Origin: Acidobacteriota bacterium
GTDB taxonomy: Bacteria > Acidobacteriota > Blastocatellia > Chloracidobacteriales > JADJPF01
Direction of reading: 5' to 3'
NCBI GenBank assembly: GCA_016213785.1
Contig: JACQZQ010000053.1
Location: 124,001 to 188,000 of the forward strand
DNA length: 64,000 nucleotides
Shown here: one piece after another, positions 16,203 to 26,262 of the stretch
How the letters are laid out: the number at the start of each line of letters is the position of its first letter
How positions within the stretch are numbered: the stretch's first letter is position 1
Position numbers and translations under genes: made by a program
Notes under the pieces: model-generated
Database searches by the model: none
Seen by the model: the letters and a program-made list of their open reading frames with translations, nothing else
What the model was told of the DNA's origin: nothing

Positions 16203-17384
16203 ATGAGTAAAATAATTAAAGTTATAGTGGTATGTTTATTAGTAAGTATGCTAGCTTGTCAAAAACCTACTGTTAATTTATTGACAGAAGAGATATTTAC
16301 TACCACTGCAAAAAAACAGGTAGAAATTGCTAAACAAAAAGCAGAAACCTTAAAACTTGCAACTACTTTTAAGAATGTTGATGCAAGTTCTATTATTTTT
16401 CCCCAAGAAGATGGTAATGCTGGAGAAATTTATTGGCAAGTCTTTAAAAAATTTGTTGGCAATCAATCAGCAGACCAACAAGCCTTGTTAGGACAAATGA
16501 GAGCCGTTGCCGAAGCTCTTGACACAGAATTTAAGGCTGCTGAAAACGCAAAAATAACTCCACAACTATTAGAATTAGTTAAAACCGAAGCTCAAAAATT
16601 ATCAGAAATTGCTGACCTAGCTGAATTAGAAAAAGGTGCTAAGCGTAAAACAATGGTTTTAGTTGGGGAATCTATTGCTATTAGTGAAAATCCCCGTTCT
16701 ATTAAACCTCTTTCTCCTGAAGTTATAAGAGGTTATGCAATAGCTTTAATTTGTAAAGGATTACTTAAGGAATCTGCTGGTGATAAAGCTGCGGCTGAGA
16801 CTGCCCTTCAAACAGCAGTTGCACTTGGTCAGCATTTTGCACAAGATGCTAACTATTTCCATTATCTTAATGGTATGGGAGTAATGCTATCTAGTTCTCT
16901 AACTATAAAACAGTTTTATGAACGTTCAGGTAATAAAGAAAAACAATCTGCGGCTGAAAAAATCGAAAAAGAAACTAATGAACAGTTAACACAAGTCTAT
17001 CAACTAGGTGCGGTTGATTCTGATAAACAAGCTTTTAACATTTTAGATGGGCTAGGTTTTTTAGATGATGGAGTTGCTACACTTGCTAGTTTTGCTAGTA
17101 GTGAAACAGTACCAGCAGGACTACGAGCCAAAGCTGTAGAGAGTCTATTTTCTGGCTATGTTTTTCGATATTTAATGGCTGCTAGGTCTGGAAAACCTGC
17201 TGAAACTACAGAATATGCTCCTCCTTCAGATGCTAGAATTCAAGCTTTAGCTCAGGTAGCTTCATCTAGTAATAAAGCCTTAGCTCAGATGGGAAGTAAT
17301 ACTAAACAAATACTTGAGAAAATGAAAGGTCAAACTAGCGCAGAACGTGCTAATTATTGGAAAGGAATTTCTGAGAAAAGTTAA
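16203..17384 (+). CDS. Lipoprotein of unknown function
   Basis: This is a 393-residue predicted lipoprotein: a Lys-containing N-terminus, the hydrophobic core VIVVCLLVSMLA and a lipobox Cys (LVSMLAC). The mature part is almost entirely helical and rich in Ala, Glu and Lys, with repeated AE/AETAL segments suggestive of helical hairpins or TPR-like repeats, but I cannot name a family. An upstream TTG at 16191 opens a longer frame; GGAG at 16193-16196 is placed for the ATG at 16203. It follows the acyl-CoA synthetase gene by 30 bases and ends before a strong terminator. Confidence 0.7.
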   Translation: MSKIIKVIVVCLLVSMLACQKPTVNLLTEEIFTTTAKKQVEIAKQKAETLKLATTFKNVDASSIIFPQEDGNAGEIYWQVFKKFVGNQSADQQALLGQMRAVAEALDTEFKAAENAKITPQLLELVKTEAQKLSEIADLAELEKGAKRKTMVLVGESIAISENPRSIKPLSPEVIRGYAIALICKGLLKESAGDKAAAETALQTAVALGQHFAQDANYFHYLNGMGVMLSSSLTIKQFYERSGNKEKQSAAEKIEKETNEQLTQVYQLGAVDSDKQAFNILDGLGFLDDGVATLASFASSETVPAGLRAKAVESLFSGYVFRYLMAARSGKPAETTEYAPPSDARIQALAQVASSSNKALAQMGSNTKQILEKMKGQTSAERANYWKGISEKS

Positions 17385-17417
17385 TAGTTTATTCTAAAAA
17401 TACTTATAAACCCTTAT

Positions 17418-17449
17418 AAAAGCACAACTAGCTTTTAGTTGTGCTTTTT
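17418..17449 (+). terminator. Rho-independent terminator
   Basis: AAAAGCACAACTA pairs with TAGTTGTGCTTTT and is followed by T residues, closing the acyl-CoA synthetase/lipoprotein unit. Confidence 0.88.
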
Positions 17450-17592
17450 ATTATTAGGGCTAAACCTATTAGTTTTATATTAAGGCTTAGGTATTTACTA
17501 TAGAAAATTTTTTTAAACCAAGATAATCTATTTTTCCTAAAGCGTTTTCTTTTGATAATAAATAGCTAATAACTTTTTAGTGAGGCTCTAAC

Positions 17593-18264
17593 ATGGCTTT
17601 ATGTCCCAACTGTCAACAAGAATTAGATGCTAAAATGGAGTGTCCAAAATGTAAATTAGATATTATAGCTAGCTTACCTAATAATAAACTAAGCAGTAAA
17701 TTAGGTGTTAAGTCTACAGGTAAACTAAGCAGTAAATTAAGAGTAAGTAAGCTTAATTCAAGAGTTAGAAGTAGAAAATGGCTTCCAACTTTTTTAGCTA
17801 AGAGTCCTTTAGCTAAAATAAATGTGCATCCTGTTTTAGCCGCATTCTTAGTTTTATTACTTCCGCTTTCAGCCTTTTTATTTTATTTCATTTCTATAGA
17901 AGGAATTTGCTTTAACTGTCTTCAAATAGCGGGAAGTTATATAGCAGTTATAGAAAATAATGATCAAGCAGCAGATTTAGAAATAAATTTTTTTCAACAA
18001 GGTAGATATATAGTTGGAAACATAAGGATAAGATCTAAAGTATCACCAGAAAAACCTATTACTCGCCATTCTTCATTTTCGCTAAACTCCATTGTTGCTG
18101 ATAAAGAAGCACTTTCTTTTCAAGGTTTTTCTACTAAAGACAAATCTATTTGGATTAAATTTAATGGTAATCTAAAAGATAATTCTATAATAGGAAAACT
18201 ATCAACAAATATACCTGAGTTAGCTAGTATTAATAATAGTAATATTTTAGCTAAAAAATTTTAA
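17593..18264 (+). CDS. Zinc-ribbon membrane protein of unknown function
   Basis: This 223-residue protein has a four-Cys zinc ribbon at the N-terminus (CPNC and CPKC within 20 residues). A Ser/Lys/Leu-rich basic stretch follows, with the internally repeated motif KLSSKL. One transmembrane helix lies at about 80-103 (PVLAAFLVLLLPLSAFLFYF). An extracytoplasmic domain of about 115 residues completes it (Ile, Ser and Lys rich, probably beta). The layout resembles the protein encoded at 4837-5565. No function can be assigned. It stands just upstream of the PATAN/kinase block, separated from it by 264 bases. Confidence 0.55.
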   Translation: MALCPNCQQELDAKMECPKCKLDIIASLPNNKLSSKLGVKSTGKLSSKLRVSKLNSRVRSRKWLPTFLAKSPLAKINVHPVLAAFLVLLLPLSAFLFYFISIEGICFNCLQIAGSYIAVIENNDQAADLEINFFQQGRYIVGNIRIRSKVSPEKPITRHSSFSLNSIVADKEALSFQGFSTKDKSIWIKFNGNLKDNSIIGKLSTNIPELASINNSNILAKKF

Positions 18265-18528
18265 CTAATAGCTTTATCTTGCCTAAAGTACTTATTACAA
18301 ATAAAACCTAATATTGAGTAGCCTTCTTATAACAATAGTTGTAAAATGAAAACCTCTTTACTAACTAGGTTTTGTAGTCTTAAGCTATATGTAGCAGTAT
18401 TTATAGCAATCACTAAATTAATCTAATAGAAACACTATACTAGTAAATAAAATATGTAATAGTTGTATTAGATTAGGATAAAAAACTAATGAAAAAGTAT
18501 TTATTTATTTTTGAGGTTTATTAGATTT

Positions 18529-20838
18529 ATGTCAACGGTAGTTGAAAAATATGTCCCCACCATAATAGGAAAGCGTTATGTTAGTTGTTCTACGGGTATT
18601 CTTACCTTAAAACATAATACAATAATTAAAACAATACATTTTGATACTGGTGAAATAGTATTTGCCACTAGTAACTTAAAGGAAGAGCGTTTAGGGGAAT
18701 GGTTGATAGAAAAAGGGGTTTTAACCTTAGAACAACTTAGTATTGGTACTGAATTAATGGATCAATACCAAACACGTTTAGATCAGATTTTAGTAAAAAT
18801 GAATTTTGTTTCAGATATAGAATTTAGAAACCTTTTTGCTCAACATATTTCAGAAATTATCTCTTCTGCTTTTACTTGGCAGAATTTTACTTATGAGTTT
18901 AAACATAATCGTTTACCAGACTATGAATTTAAAACCTCTCTTTGCTCTCTACAAGTTTTATTAAATGGAATACGAGTAATAGAAGATCTTTCCTTAGTTA
19001 AAGAGCTAATATACTCTTTAGACTCACCATTTTATTTTGTTGAAGAACCAAAAATATTACTTCAAACACTTTCTCTTTTACCTCAAGAAGTCAAAATAAT
19101 TTCTTACTTAGAACAAAATACTTCTTCTACAGTTCGCAAATTACTAGAAATTAATGTAGCCCCAGAAACAGTAATTATTAAAACCTTAGCTACATTACTT
19201 CAGTCAGGCGTTATAGTTATTGGTAATGCAAGAAGAGAGAATTTTAATGCTGGTTTTGATACTAAATCTGTTATAGATTTTTGTTATTTAGTAGAAACAA
19301 AAGTAGAAACAATTAAATCAAATGCTTCGAAATATGATTTGCTAGAAATTAGCACCAATGCAACAGCCGTAGAAATAATAGATGGCTATACAAAGTTAGT
19401 AAAAAAGTTTCATCCAGATAGCCAAGCACAACTTAATGAATATAACTTAAACTTACGCTCAGAGTTAGAATTAATTTTTAGTGAGTTAACACAAGCGGTT
19501 CAACTACTTTCTAATCCTCAAACCAAAGAGACTTATGACCATAAATTAGGATTAAACTTAAAACAAACTACTAGACAAATTCCTACGATTAATAGTATTA
19601 GTAATATATCTAGCAATACCTTAAATACTTCTTCAAGTAATAAAAAGCAAGAAACTGCTATGCAGTTTTTCTATGACCTAGAAAGTAAGCTTAATGCAAT
19701 AAGACAGGGTGCTACTTACTATCAGATTTTAGAAGTAGATTGGAATGTTTCTACAGAGGTGGTGCTAGATTCATACCGTCGTTTATCAGAAAGGTTTAAC
19801 TTAAAGAAACAAGATGATTTAGCTAATTTTGGAATAGATGTTCGACCACAAATTATCGAAGTAGCAGCAGCTATGCGTAAAGCCGCAGAAGTGCTTAGTA
19901 ATAGTAGAGAAAAGGCAAATTATAACCAAGAGTTAGGTTTTCAACTACGCCGGCAAGTTAATAGTTCTAGCCCAGGTAATAGCTCAAATAATTTATCTTC
20001 TAATCCTACCCATAGCTCAAATAACCCAAATAGAGGGATAAACCAACCGACCCCACAAAATTTCTCTACAGGAAGTTACCCTTTACCAAAAAATATTAAT
20101 CCAAACTCAACAAAACCCATAGGTGATAACTTACCTGCAAATACTAATGCAAATACTAATGCAAATACTAATGCAAGCGCTAATACAAGTTATCGTAGTG
20201 CACCTGTTCCAAATCAGCACATAAGCAATACTACAAATTCTTATAGTAAGAATGCTAGCTTGCCTACAGCTAATTCAGATTTATTAAAAAAAGAGCTAAA
20301 CCTAAATTTACCTAAGAGTAGACAAGAGGTTAATGAGCAAAAGCTAAATACTAATGAGTCAGTAAAATATCAGCTTCCAAAAAGCAATGCACCAATAACT
20401 ACCTCTGCTAATCGTGTGCCTACTGCAATAGATTTTTATATGAGAGGTATAGAGTTTTATGGGAAGAAGCAATATGAACAGGCTATAACTGTTTTAAGAA
20501 AAGCTGTAGCGCTTGCTCCAGATGATGCAGAATATTGGGTACAACTAGGAAGGGCATATAGCAAAATACCTGATAATGAAAGACAAGCAGAAAGTGCCTA
20601 TCAAGAAGCCCTAGAATTATCTCCTAGTAACTGTGACTATATAGCAGAGTTAGGCTTATTTTATCAAAGTTTAGGTTTGCTTGAGCAAGCAGAAGAACAA
20701 TTTAGAATTGCTTTAGAACTTAATCCAATGCATTCTGGTGCAAAAAAAGCTCTATCCAACTTGCCTAGAAATGAAAGTAAGGGTAAAAGCGGTTTATTAA
20801 AATTTATCTCTAAGGTAATTAACATTGATGAAAAATAG
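18529..20838 (+). CDS. PATAN (DUF4388)-J-J-TPR protein, first copy
   Basis: This is a 769-residue multidomain protein. An N-terminal DUF4388/PATAN domain (about 1-105, GILTLKH...IHFDTGEIVFATSN) is followed by the family helical region (to about 240). A J-like domain at about 252-340 has HPD (KKFHPDS). A second J-like domain at about 380-468 has lost it (RFNLKKQ at that place). An Asn/Ser/Thr-rich linker follows (about 475-630), and then three TPR-like units (634-750, for example KAVALAPDDAEYWVQLGRAY). A TTG at 18511 opens a longer frame, but the paralogue's N-terminus supports the ATG at 18529. It is 62 bases upstream of the double-kinase gene, and the pair is repeated at 29.8-35.9 kb. I infer a scaffold in kinase signalling. 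Confidence 0.75.
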   Translation: MSTVVEKYVPTIIGKRYVSCSTGILTLKHNTIIKTIHFDTGEIVFATSNLKEERLGEWLIEKGVLTLEQLSIGTELMDQYQTRLDQILVKMNFVSDIEFRNLFAQHISEIISSAFTWQNFTYEFKHNRLPDYEFKTSLCSLQVLLNGIRVIEDLSLVKELIYSLDSPFYFVEEPKILLQTLSLLPQEVKIISYLEQNTSSTVRKLLEINVAPETVIIKTLATLLQSGVIVIGNARRENFNAGFDTKSVIDFCYLVETKVETIKSNASKYDLLEISTNATAVEIIDGYTKLVKKFHPDSQAQLNEYNLNLRSELELIFSELTQAVQLLSNPQTKETYDHKLGLNLKQTTRQIPTINSISNISSNTLNTSSSNKKQETAMQFFYDLESKLNAIRQGATYYQILEVDWNVSTEVVLDSYRRLSERFNLKKQDDLANFGIDVRPQIIEVAAAMRKAAEVLSNSREKANYNQELGFQLRRQVNSSSPGNSSNNLSSNPTHSSNNPNRGINQPTPQNFSTGSYPLPKNINPNSTKPIGDNLPANTNANTNANTNASANTSYRSAPVPNQHISNTTNSYSKNASLPTANSDLLKKELNLNLPKSRQEVNEQKLNTNESVKYQLPKSNAPITTSANRVPTAIDFYMRGIEFYGKKQYEQAITVLRKAVALAPDDAEYWVQLGRAYSKIPDNERQAESAYQEALELSPSNCDYIAELGLFYQSLGLLEQAEEQFRIALELNPMHSGAKKALSNLPRNESKGKSGLLKFISKVINIDEK
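20137..20184 (+). repeat. 12-base in-frame tandem repeat
   Basis: GCAAATACTAAT occurs three times in perfect tandem (20137-20172), followed by a variant unit, GCAAGCGCTAAT. It encodes the Asn/Thr/Ala part of the PATAN-J-J-TPR linker. Copy number could change by slippage without a frameshift. Confidence 0.85.
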
Positions 20839-20900
20839 TTTTGATTAAAAATCAATGTAATTGAAAAATAAAACTTAAAAACCTAATAAAAAGTAAAGCT

Positions 20901-23900
20901 ATGAGCGATAACCAAGATAAAGATGTAGAAAGTGTAAGTTCTCCGGCCAAAACTAAACCGACAGATTCTTTAGTAGGTACACTTTTTGATGGAAAATATC
21001 GAATAGAAGAAAAAATTGGGCAAGGTGGAATGGCAGTAGTTTACCGAGCTACTCACATTTTTATGGAGAGGTTAGTAGCAATAAAATTTTTACGCGGAGA
21101 TTATCTTAATAAAGATGTAATTATTGAAAGGTTTAAGCAAGAAGCCCGTGCCGCAGGCCGCATTCAACATCCTAATGCTGTAGCCATAATTGACTTTGGT
21201 GTTACTAGTGATAATACTTTTTATTTGGTAATGGAATATTTAGAAGGCGCTACTCTGCGTCGCTATATCCGTAACGAAGGGCCTTTACCAGCCGATGATA
21301 CAATAAATATTTTATCTCAAGTTTCTGATGCAATAGAAGCAGCACACAAGGTTGGTGTAGTTCATCGAGATCTTAAACCAGATAATATTTTTCTTCAGAT
21401 TAAAGACCAAACAGAAATAGTTAAAGTATTAGATTTTGGAATTGCTAAAATTATTCAATCTGATCCAAATACGGGCTTAACTGGAACGGGCATGGTTATG
21501 GGGACTCCACAATATATGTCTCCAGAACAATGTGAGGGTAAAGCACCTACTCCAGCCACAGATATATATAGCTTAGGGATAATTGCTTTTGAAATGTTAG
21601 TAGGAATTCCCCCATTTTCAGGAGACTCTGCTTTAGTAATAGCGATAAAACACTTAAATGAGCATCCTCCTAGTTTATGCGAGTTTCGACCAGATTTGCC
21701 TGAGCCTGTAGAGACTGTAGTTTTACGTGCTTTATCTAAAGACCCTCAAAAAAGACCTAAATCTGCCCAACTTTTTACTAAAGAACTTAGACAAGCTTTA
21801 GGTATGGCTAATACACCTATTATGGGTGTGCCTGCGGCTAGTTGTGCTAACCCACGTTGTAATAATTCTAGACCAGGAAAAACAGGACGTTGTATTACTT
21901 GTAGTGCTTTATTAGTAGATATATTAATACGTAATCGATATAGGATAAAAAAAGTAGTAGGCAAAGGTGGGTTTGGAATTACTTATTTAGTAAAAGACCA
22001 GGATTGTTTTAATGAATCCAGGATACTAAAAGAATTAAGATATCATAAGCATAAAGAAGAGGGTGAGAGTTTTAGTATAGGTATTAGTAGTCGAAGTGAA
22101 AACTCACAAGATAGTCTAAGTGCTACAAGTCAACCAGAAAGCGGACAAGGTATTAATGAGCAAGCAGAACGCCTATTTGAGCGTGAAGCCAAAGTACTTT
22201 TAGACTTACAACACTCAGGTATCCCTAAACTACATGCATATTTTGTTGAGGGAGGGTGCTCTTACTTAGTACAAGATTTTATTCCTGGAGAAACTTTACT
22301 AAAAGAAATTAGGGAACGTAAAAGAGTTTTTAGTGAACAAGAAGCACGTTTAGCGCTTTTTGAAATGGCAGATATTCTAGAGTATTTGCATACACGAATA
22401 CCTCCTGTAGTACATCGCGATATAAAGCCACAAAACCTAATGCGTCATTCTGATGGAAGACTTATGTTGATAGACTTTGGTGCTGTTTGCCAAGCCGTGA
22501 GTGACCCTACCTCTAGACGTACTTTAATTGGTTCTCCTGGTTATGCTCCACCAGAACAGATAATTGGGCAGCCTGTTACCCAAAGCGATCTTTATGCTAC
22601 TGGTGCAACAATAGTATATCTAGTTAGTGGTGTTCACCCAAGTCAATATTTTAATATTCAAACACAGCAACTAGATTGGGAATCGCGTATTAGTCTAAGC
22701 CCACAGTTTACAGTTTTGTTAAAAGATTTATTAGCAGAAGATGTTAAGAAACGAATTAGTAGTGCTACTGAACTTAAACAAAGATTGCAGTCCATAACCA
22801 CAGAACCACTAAGTGATAATGTACCATCATTAAATACAGAACAATTTGCTCGGTTATTTGGAACAGAGTCCTTAAGGTTTCAGAGTCTAGGAGTACAAAA
22901 ATCGCCTCAAATATCTGTTGTTATAGAAGAACCAACAGGTCAGAATTTTGCAGAAACTATAGAAGAAACAGGAGACTTAGCTCAAGTTCCTATTTTTGTT
23001 CTATTAAAAAGATTTGCAGAAAAATCTTTAACAGGATTACTTACCTGTATGAACGATAATGCAGTTAAAACAATATTTTTTGATAAAGGAGTAATAGTGT
23101 TTGCAAGTAGCACACTTCTTTTAGATAGATTAGGTGAAATGCTACTACGTATTGGTCGAATAAATAGCTCAGAGTTTGAGCAGGCTACAGCCATTATGCA
23201 GAGCCGAGGAATAGCCTTTGGAGCAGCTTTAATTGATATAGGGAGTATTAAAGCAGAAGAACTTAGCTCTTTAATTGCTATTCAAGTTTCCAACATTGTT
23301 TATTCGCTCTTTGATTGGTCTAATGGACAATATGAAATTCGTAACTCACTGTCTAAATTCCCAATAAAACTTTCTCTTATTACTAGAGAAGTAATAGTTG
23401 AAGGTTTAAGAAGAATGAAAAATATTGATATTTTGCGAAAATGGTTTGGTCAAGTAAATAGGGAATTTACTTTAGTAAAAGAAATATCTTGGATTGAACA
23501 AAATTACCGTATTAATCAAAAAGAAATAAATATTACCCTACAAATCAATAATGCAAAATCCCTAGAAGAACTCCTAGCACTTAATATTGCTTCAGAGGCA
23601 GAAACCCTTAAAACTCTTTCTAGTTTGTTTATGATCGGTGTTCTAGATTGGTTAAAAAGCTCTAACTCTATTAAAGAAAGTAATCAAGCTTTAAGAAGTA
23701 CACTTAGTTCTAATTATAATCAAAAAGTGCAAAATATAGAGAAAAGTCTTAGCCTGCCATCAGCTAATACTCAACAAAGTTTTGATTTCCAAGCAGCCGC
23801 ACAATTTTGTCATGAAGTGGAAAGTAAACTAAGCACATTTCAAGGAGCTAATCACTATACTATTTTGGGAGTAAAACAAATAGCTAGCCCAGAAGATATA

Positions 23901-24506
23901 CGTAAGGCATATATAGAATTTTCAGACCGCTTTCAACCAGATAAGCATAAAGAGCTTACTAAACATAATCAAAATCTTTCTAAAGATTTAGAAAAAATTT
24001 TTGCACGAGTCTCAGAAGCTTATAGAGTACTTTGTAATTCTAGTACACGTATTGAATATGATCAGAGTTTGCGCGCAAGCACTATTACTAGCAGCAATGC
24101 ATTTAGATTACCTACCACAGTTTTACAAAAACAAGTAGAGAAAATATCTTCTCAAGAGCTTTTTCAAAAGGGATTAAACCATTATAAAGAACAAGCCTTT
24201 GATAAAGCTTGTAGGTTATTTAGATTAGCTGCTGTAAATGAGCCAAAAGAAGTAGATTATCGCATTCATTTAGCTAGGGTTTTGCTTATGCAAGGCTACC
24301 TTCAAGAAGCAGAGCAAGAATTTTATAAAGCTATTGATTTATCTCCTAAGGTAATAGATTACTATATAGAGCTAGGGCTACTTTACCAAAAAATGAAAGC
24401 TTTTCAGCAAGCTTTTGATATTTTTGAAAAAGCATTAAAGCTTGCACCTAACAATCCTTTAGTCTTGCGAGCTATTAATCAAATTAGTCAAATTCAGAGA
24501 AAGTAA
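20901..24506 (+). CDS. Double Ser/Thr kinase-PATAN-J-TPR protein, first copy
   Basis: This is a 1201-residue signalling protein. Kinase 1 (about 32-295) is intact: GQGGMAVVY, VAIKFL, VVHRDLKPDN, DFGIAK and MSPEQ. A zinc ribbon (CANPRCN...CITC) lies near 315-335. Kinase 2 (about 350-625) is also intact: GKGGFGITY, KEL, VVHRDIKPQN, IDFGAV and YAPPEQ. A PATAN/DUF4388 region (about 690-900), a J-like domain (about 968-1055, QPD in place of HPD) and TPR-like repeats (about 1083-1195) follow. It has no transmembrane helix, so it is cytoplasmic. Tandem kinase domains in one chain suggest one may phosphorylate or gate the other. It overlaps functionally with the paralogue at 32210 and lies immediately before the histidine kinase gene (5 bases). 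Confidence 0.88.
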   Translation: MSDNQDKDVESVSSPAKTKPTDSLVGTLFDGKYRIEEKIGQGGMAVVYRATHIFMERLVAIKFLRGDYLNKDVIIERFKQEARAAGRIQHPNAVAIIDFGVTSDNTFYLVMEYLEGATLRRYIRNEGPLPADDTINILSQVSDAIEAAHKVGVVHRDLKPDNIFLQIKDQTEIVKVLDFGIAKIIQSDPNTGLTGTGMVMGTPQYMSPEQCEGKAPTPATDIYSLGIIAFEMLVGIPPFSGDSALVIAIKHLNEHPPSLCEFRPDLPEPVETVVLRALSKDPQKRPKSAQLFTKELRQALGMANTPIMGVPAASCANPRCNNSRPGKTGRCITCSALLVDILIRNRYRIKKVVGKGGFGITYLVKDQDCFNESRILKELRYHKHKEEGESFSIGISSRSENSQDSLSATSQPESGQGINEQAERLFEREAKVLLDLQHSGIPKLHAYFVEGGCSYLVQDFIPGETLLKEIRERKRVFSEQEARLALFEMADILEYLHTRIPPVVHRDIKPQNLMRHSDGRLMLIDFGAVCQAVSDPTSRRTLIGSPGYAPPEQIIGQPVTQSDLYATGATIVYLVSGVHPSQYFNIQTQQLDWESRISLSPQFTVLLKDLLAEDVKKRISSATELKQRLQSITTEPLSDNVPSLNTEQFARLFGTESLRFQSLGVQKSPQISVVIEEPTGQNFAETIEETGDLAQVPIFVLLKRFAEKSLTGLLTCMNDNAVKTIFFDKGVIVFASSTLLLDRLGEMLLRIGRINSSEFEQATAIMQSRGIAFGAALIDIGSIKAEELSSLIAIQVSNIVYSLFDWSNGQYEIRNSLSKFPIKLSLITREVIVEGLRRMKNIDILRKWFGQVNREFTLVKEISWIEQNYRINQKEINITLQINNAKSLEELLALNIASEAETLKTLSSLFMIGVLDWLKSSNSIKESNQALRSTLSSNYNQKVQNIEKSLSLPSANTQQSFDFQAAAQFCHEVESKLSTFQGANHYTILGVKQIASPEDIRKAYIEFSDRFQPDKHKELTKHNQNLSKDLEKIFARVSEAYRVLCNSSTRIEYDQSLRASTITSSNAFRLPTTVLQKQVEKISSQELFQKGLNHYKEQAFDKACRLFRLAAVNEPKEVDYRIHLARVLLMQGYLQEAEQEFYKAIDLSPKVIDYYIELGLLYQKMKAFQQAFDIFEKALKLAPNNPLVLRAINQISQIQRK

Positions 24507-24511
24507 TTTAA

Positions 24512-26218
24512 GTGTCTCCTAAGAAAAAAACATTAAAAACCCAAGAACTAACTAGTAATCATGCCCAAGAGCTTTTTTTAATTAATAAGAAATTATGTAC
24601 AGAAATAGCAGAGCGTAAGCAAGCTGAACTTAGGCTTTTTACTCAATATAGCATTGCGCGAATATTAGGCAATTCAACTAGTTTATTTCAAGCAACCCCT
24701 GCAATACTTGAGGCAATTTGTAAAAACTTAGAATGGATATTAGGTGAATTGTGGTATGTAGAACGTACTAGTAATTTACTACGCTATATTGCTGGATGGT
24801 ATAGCTCAGAATTAAATGCTGAAGAGCTAGAGACAACAACTCGGCAATATGCTTTTCCTATAGGTGCTGGTTTGCCTGGTTATATTTGGGAGAAAAAAAA
24901 ACCTATTTGGGTTAGTGATATTTCTAAAAAGAAACATTTTTCTCACTCTACAGTAGTTTCTGAACAAGGCTTACAGGCTGCTGTAGGTTTTCCTATTTTG
25001 CTTGGAGAAGGTGTTTTAGGTGTTATGCTGTTTTTTAGTCCTAATGTAAAACCATTAGATCGTAACTTATTACATATGATGGCTACTATTGGTGGACATA
25101 TAGGTCAATTTATAGAACGTAAACAAGCTGAAGAAAATCAAGCTCAACTTCAAGCTTCAATACAAAAATCTGCATTAGAATGGCAAGAAACTTTTGATAT
25201 TATTGATTCATTAGTTTTAATTTTAGGTGTAGATGGTGAAATAAAAAAACTAAACTGGGCTGCTCGTCAGCTTTGTGGAAAGTCTTATAAGAAGCTTATT
25301 GGTCAATCTATTTTTAATATAGCTTTAGGCCAGCCTTGGCAAAGAATTGCAGAACTTGTAAGAAAACTCTCTGAACATCACACTCAAACATCACACTTAA
25401 TTCAAGATATTTCTCAAGATAAAAGCTGGAGTATTTCAGCTTTTTTCCTAAATCAATCTGAACTTGAAGACCAAAGAATTATTGTTGTAGCTCGTGATAT
25501 TACTAAAGTAATTGAGTTGGAAGAAGCCTTACGTCGCAATGAAACTATGGCTGCAATGGGAACTTTAATTGCTGGGGTTGCTCATGAGGTAAGAAACCCG
25601 CTTTTTAGTATGACTGCTACTATGGATGCTTTTGAAAAAGAGTTTAATGAACGTCAGGAGTATAAAGATTACTTTAGGGTGCTAAGAAATAGCTTAAATC
25701 GGCTTACTAATTTAATGAAAGAATTATTAGAGTATGGTAAACCTGCTAACTATGAATTTGCTAATAATTCTCTTTCAGAAATACTTACTCAATCTATCTT
25801 ATCTTGCCAAAGTCTGGCTGAAGAACTTAAAGTAGAAATAAAAGACTCTTTTATTGGGAAAATTTTTCCTCCAGTTTTTTGTGATAGAATGCGGCTACTC
25901 CAGGTTTTTCAAAATATTTTAGAAAATGCTATTCAACATTCTCCAGCTTATAAAACTGTTAGTATCGATGTTAATTTAGTTATAACAAATAACCAGAATT
26001 GGTTAGAATGCCTAATAAAAGATTTAGGCCCAGGATTTTTAGAAAATGATATAGCAAAGGTCTTTGATCCTTTTTTTACTCGCCGTTTAGGAGGGATAGG
26101 CTTAGGTCTTTCTATTGTAGAGCGTATTGTAGAAAAACATCGAGGCAAGGTTACAATACTAAACCATAAAGAAGGAGGGGCGATGGTTATAGTACGACTA
26201 CCAATACCTCAAAATTAA
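24512..26218 (+). CDS. GAF-PAS sensor histidine kinase
   Basis: This 568-residue soluble histidine kinase has a short coiled-coil start, a GAF domain (about 45-195), a PAS-like domain (about 220-325), a DHp domain with the phospho-accepting His near residue 358 (VAHEVRNP), and a HATPase domain (N box RLLQVFQNILENAI, G boxes DLGPGF and GIGLGLSI). It has no membrane segment, so it senses a cytoplasmic signal. The GTG start comes 5 bases after the kinase gene stop, and the gene is followed by a response regulator (44-base gap). The three are likely to be co-transcribed, which links His-Asp and Ser/Thr phosphorylation in one operon. Confidence 0.88.
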   Translation: MSPKKKTLKTQELTSNHAQELFLINKKLCTEIAERKQAELRLFTQYSIARILGNSTSLFQATPAILEAICKNLEWILGELWYVERTSNLLRYIAGWYSSELNAEELETTTRQYAFPIGAGLPGYIWEKKKPIWVSDISKKKHFSHSTVVSEQGLQAAVGFPILLGEGVLGVMLFFSPNVKPLDRNLLHMMATIGGHIGQFIERKQAEENQAQLQASIQKSALEWQETFDIIDSLVLILGVDGEIKKLNWAARQLCGKSYKKLIGQSIFNIALGQPWQRIAELVRKLSEHHTQTSHLIQDISQDKSWSISAFFLNQSELEDQRIIVVARDITKVIELEEALRRNETMAAMGTLIAGVAHEVRNPLFSMTATMDAFEKEFNERQEYKDYFRVLRNSLNRLTNLMKELLEYGKPANYEFANNSLSEILTQSILSCQSLAEELKVEIKDSFIGKIFPPVFCDRMRLLQVFQNILENAIQHSPAYKTVSIDVNLVITNNQNWLECLIKDLGPGFLENDIAKVFDPFFTRRLGGIGLGLSIVERIVEKHRGKVTILNHKEGGAMVIVRLPIPQN

Positions 26219-26262
26219 GCCACTAGTTTTTACAAGTAATCAAATTTTAACTATAGAGGTTT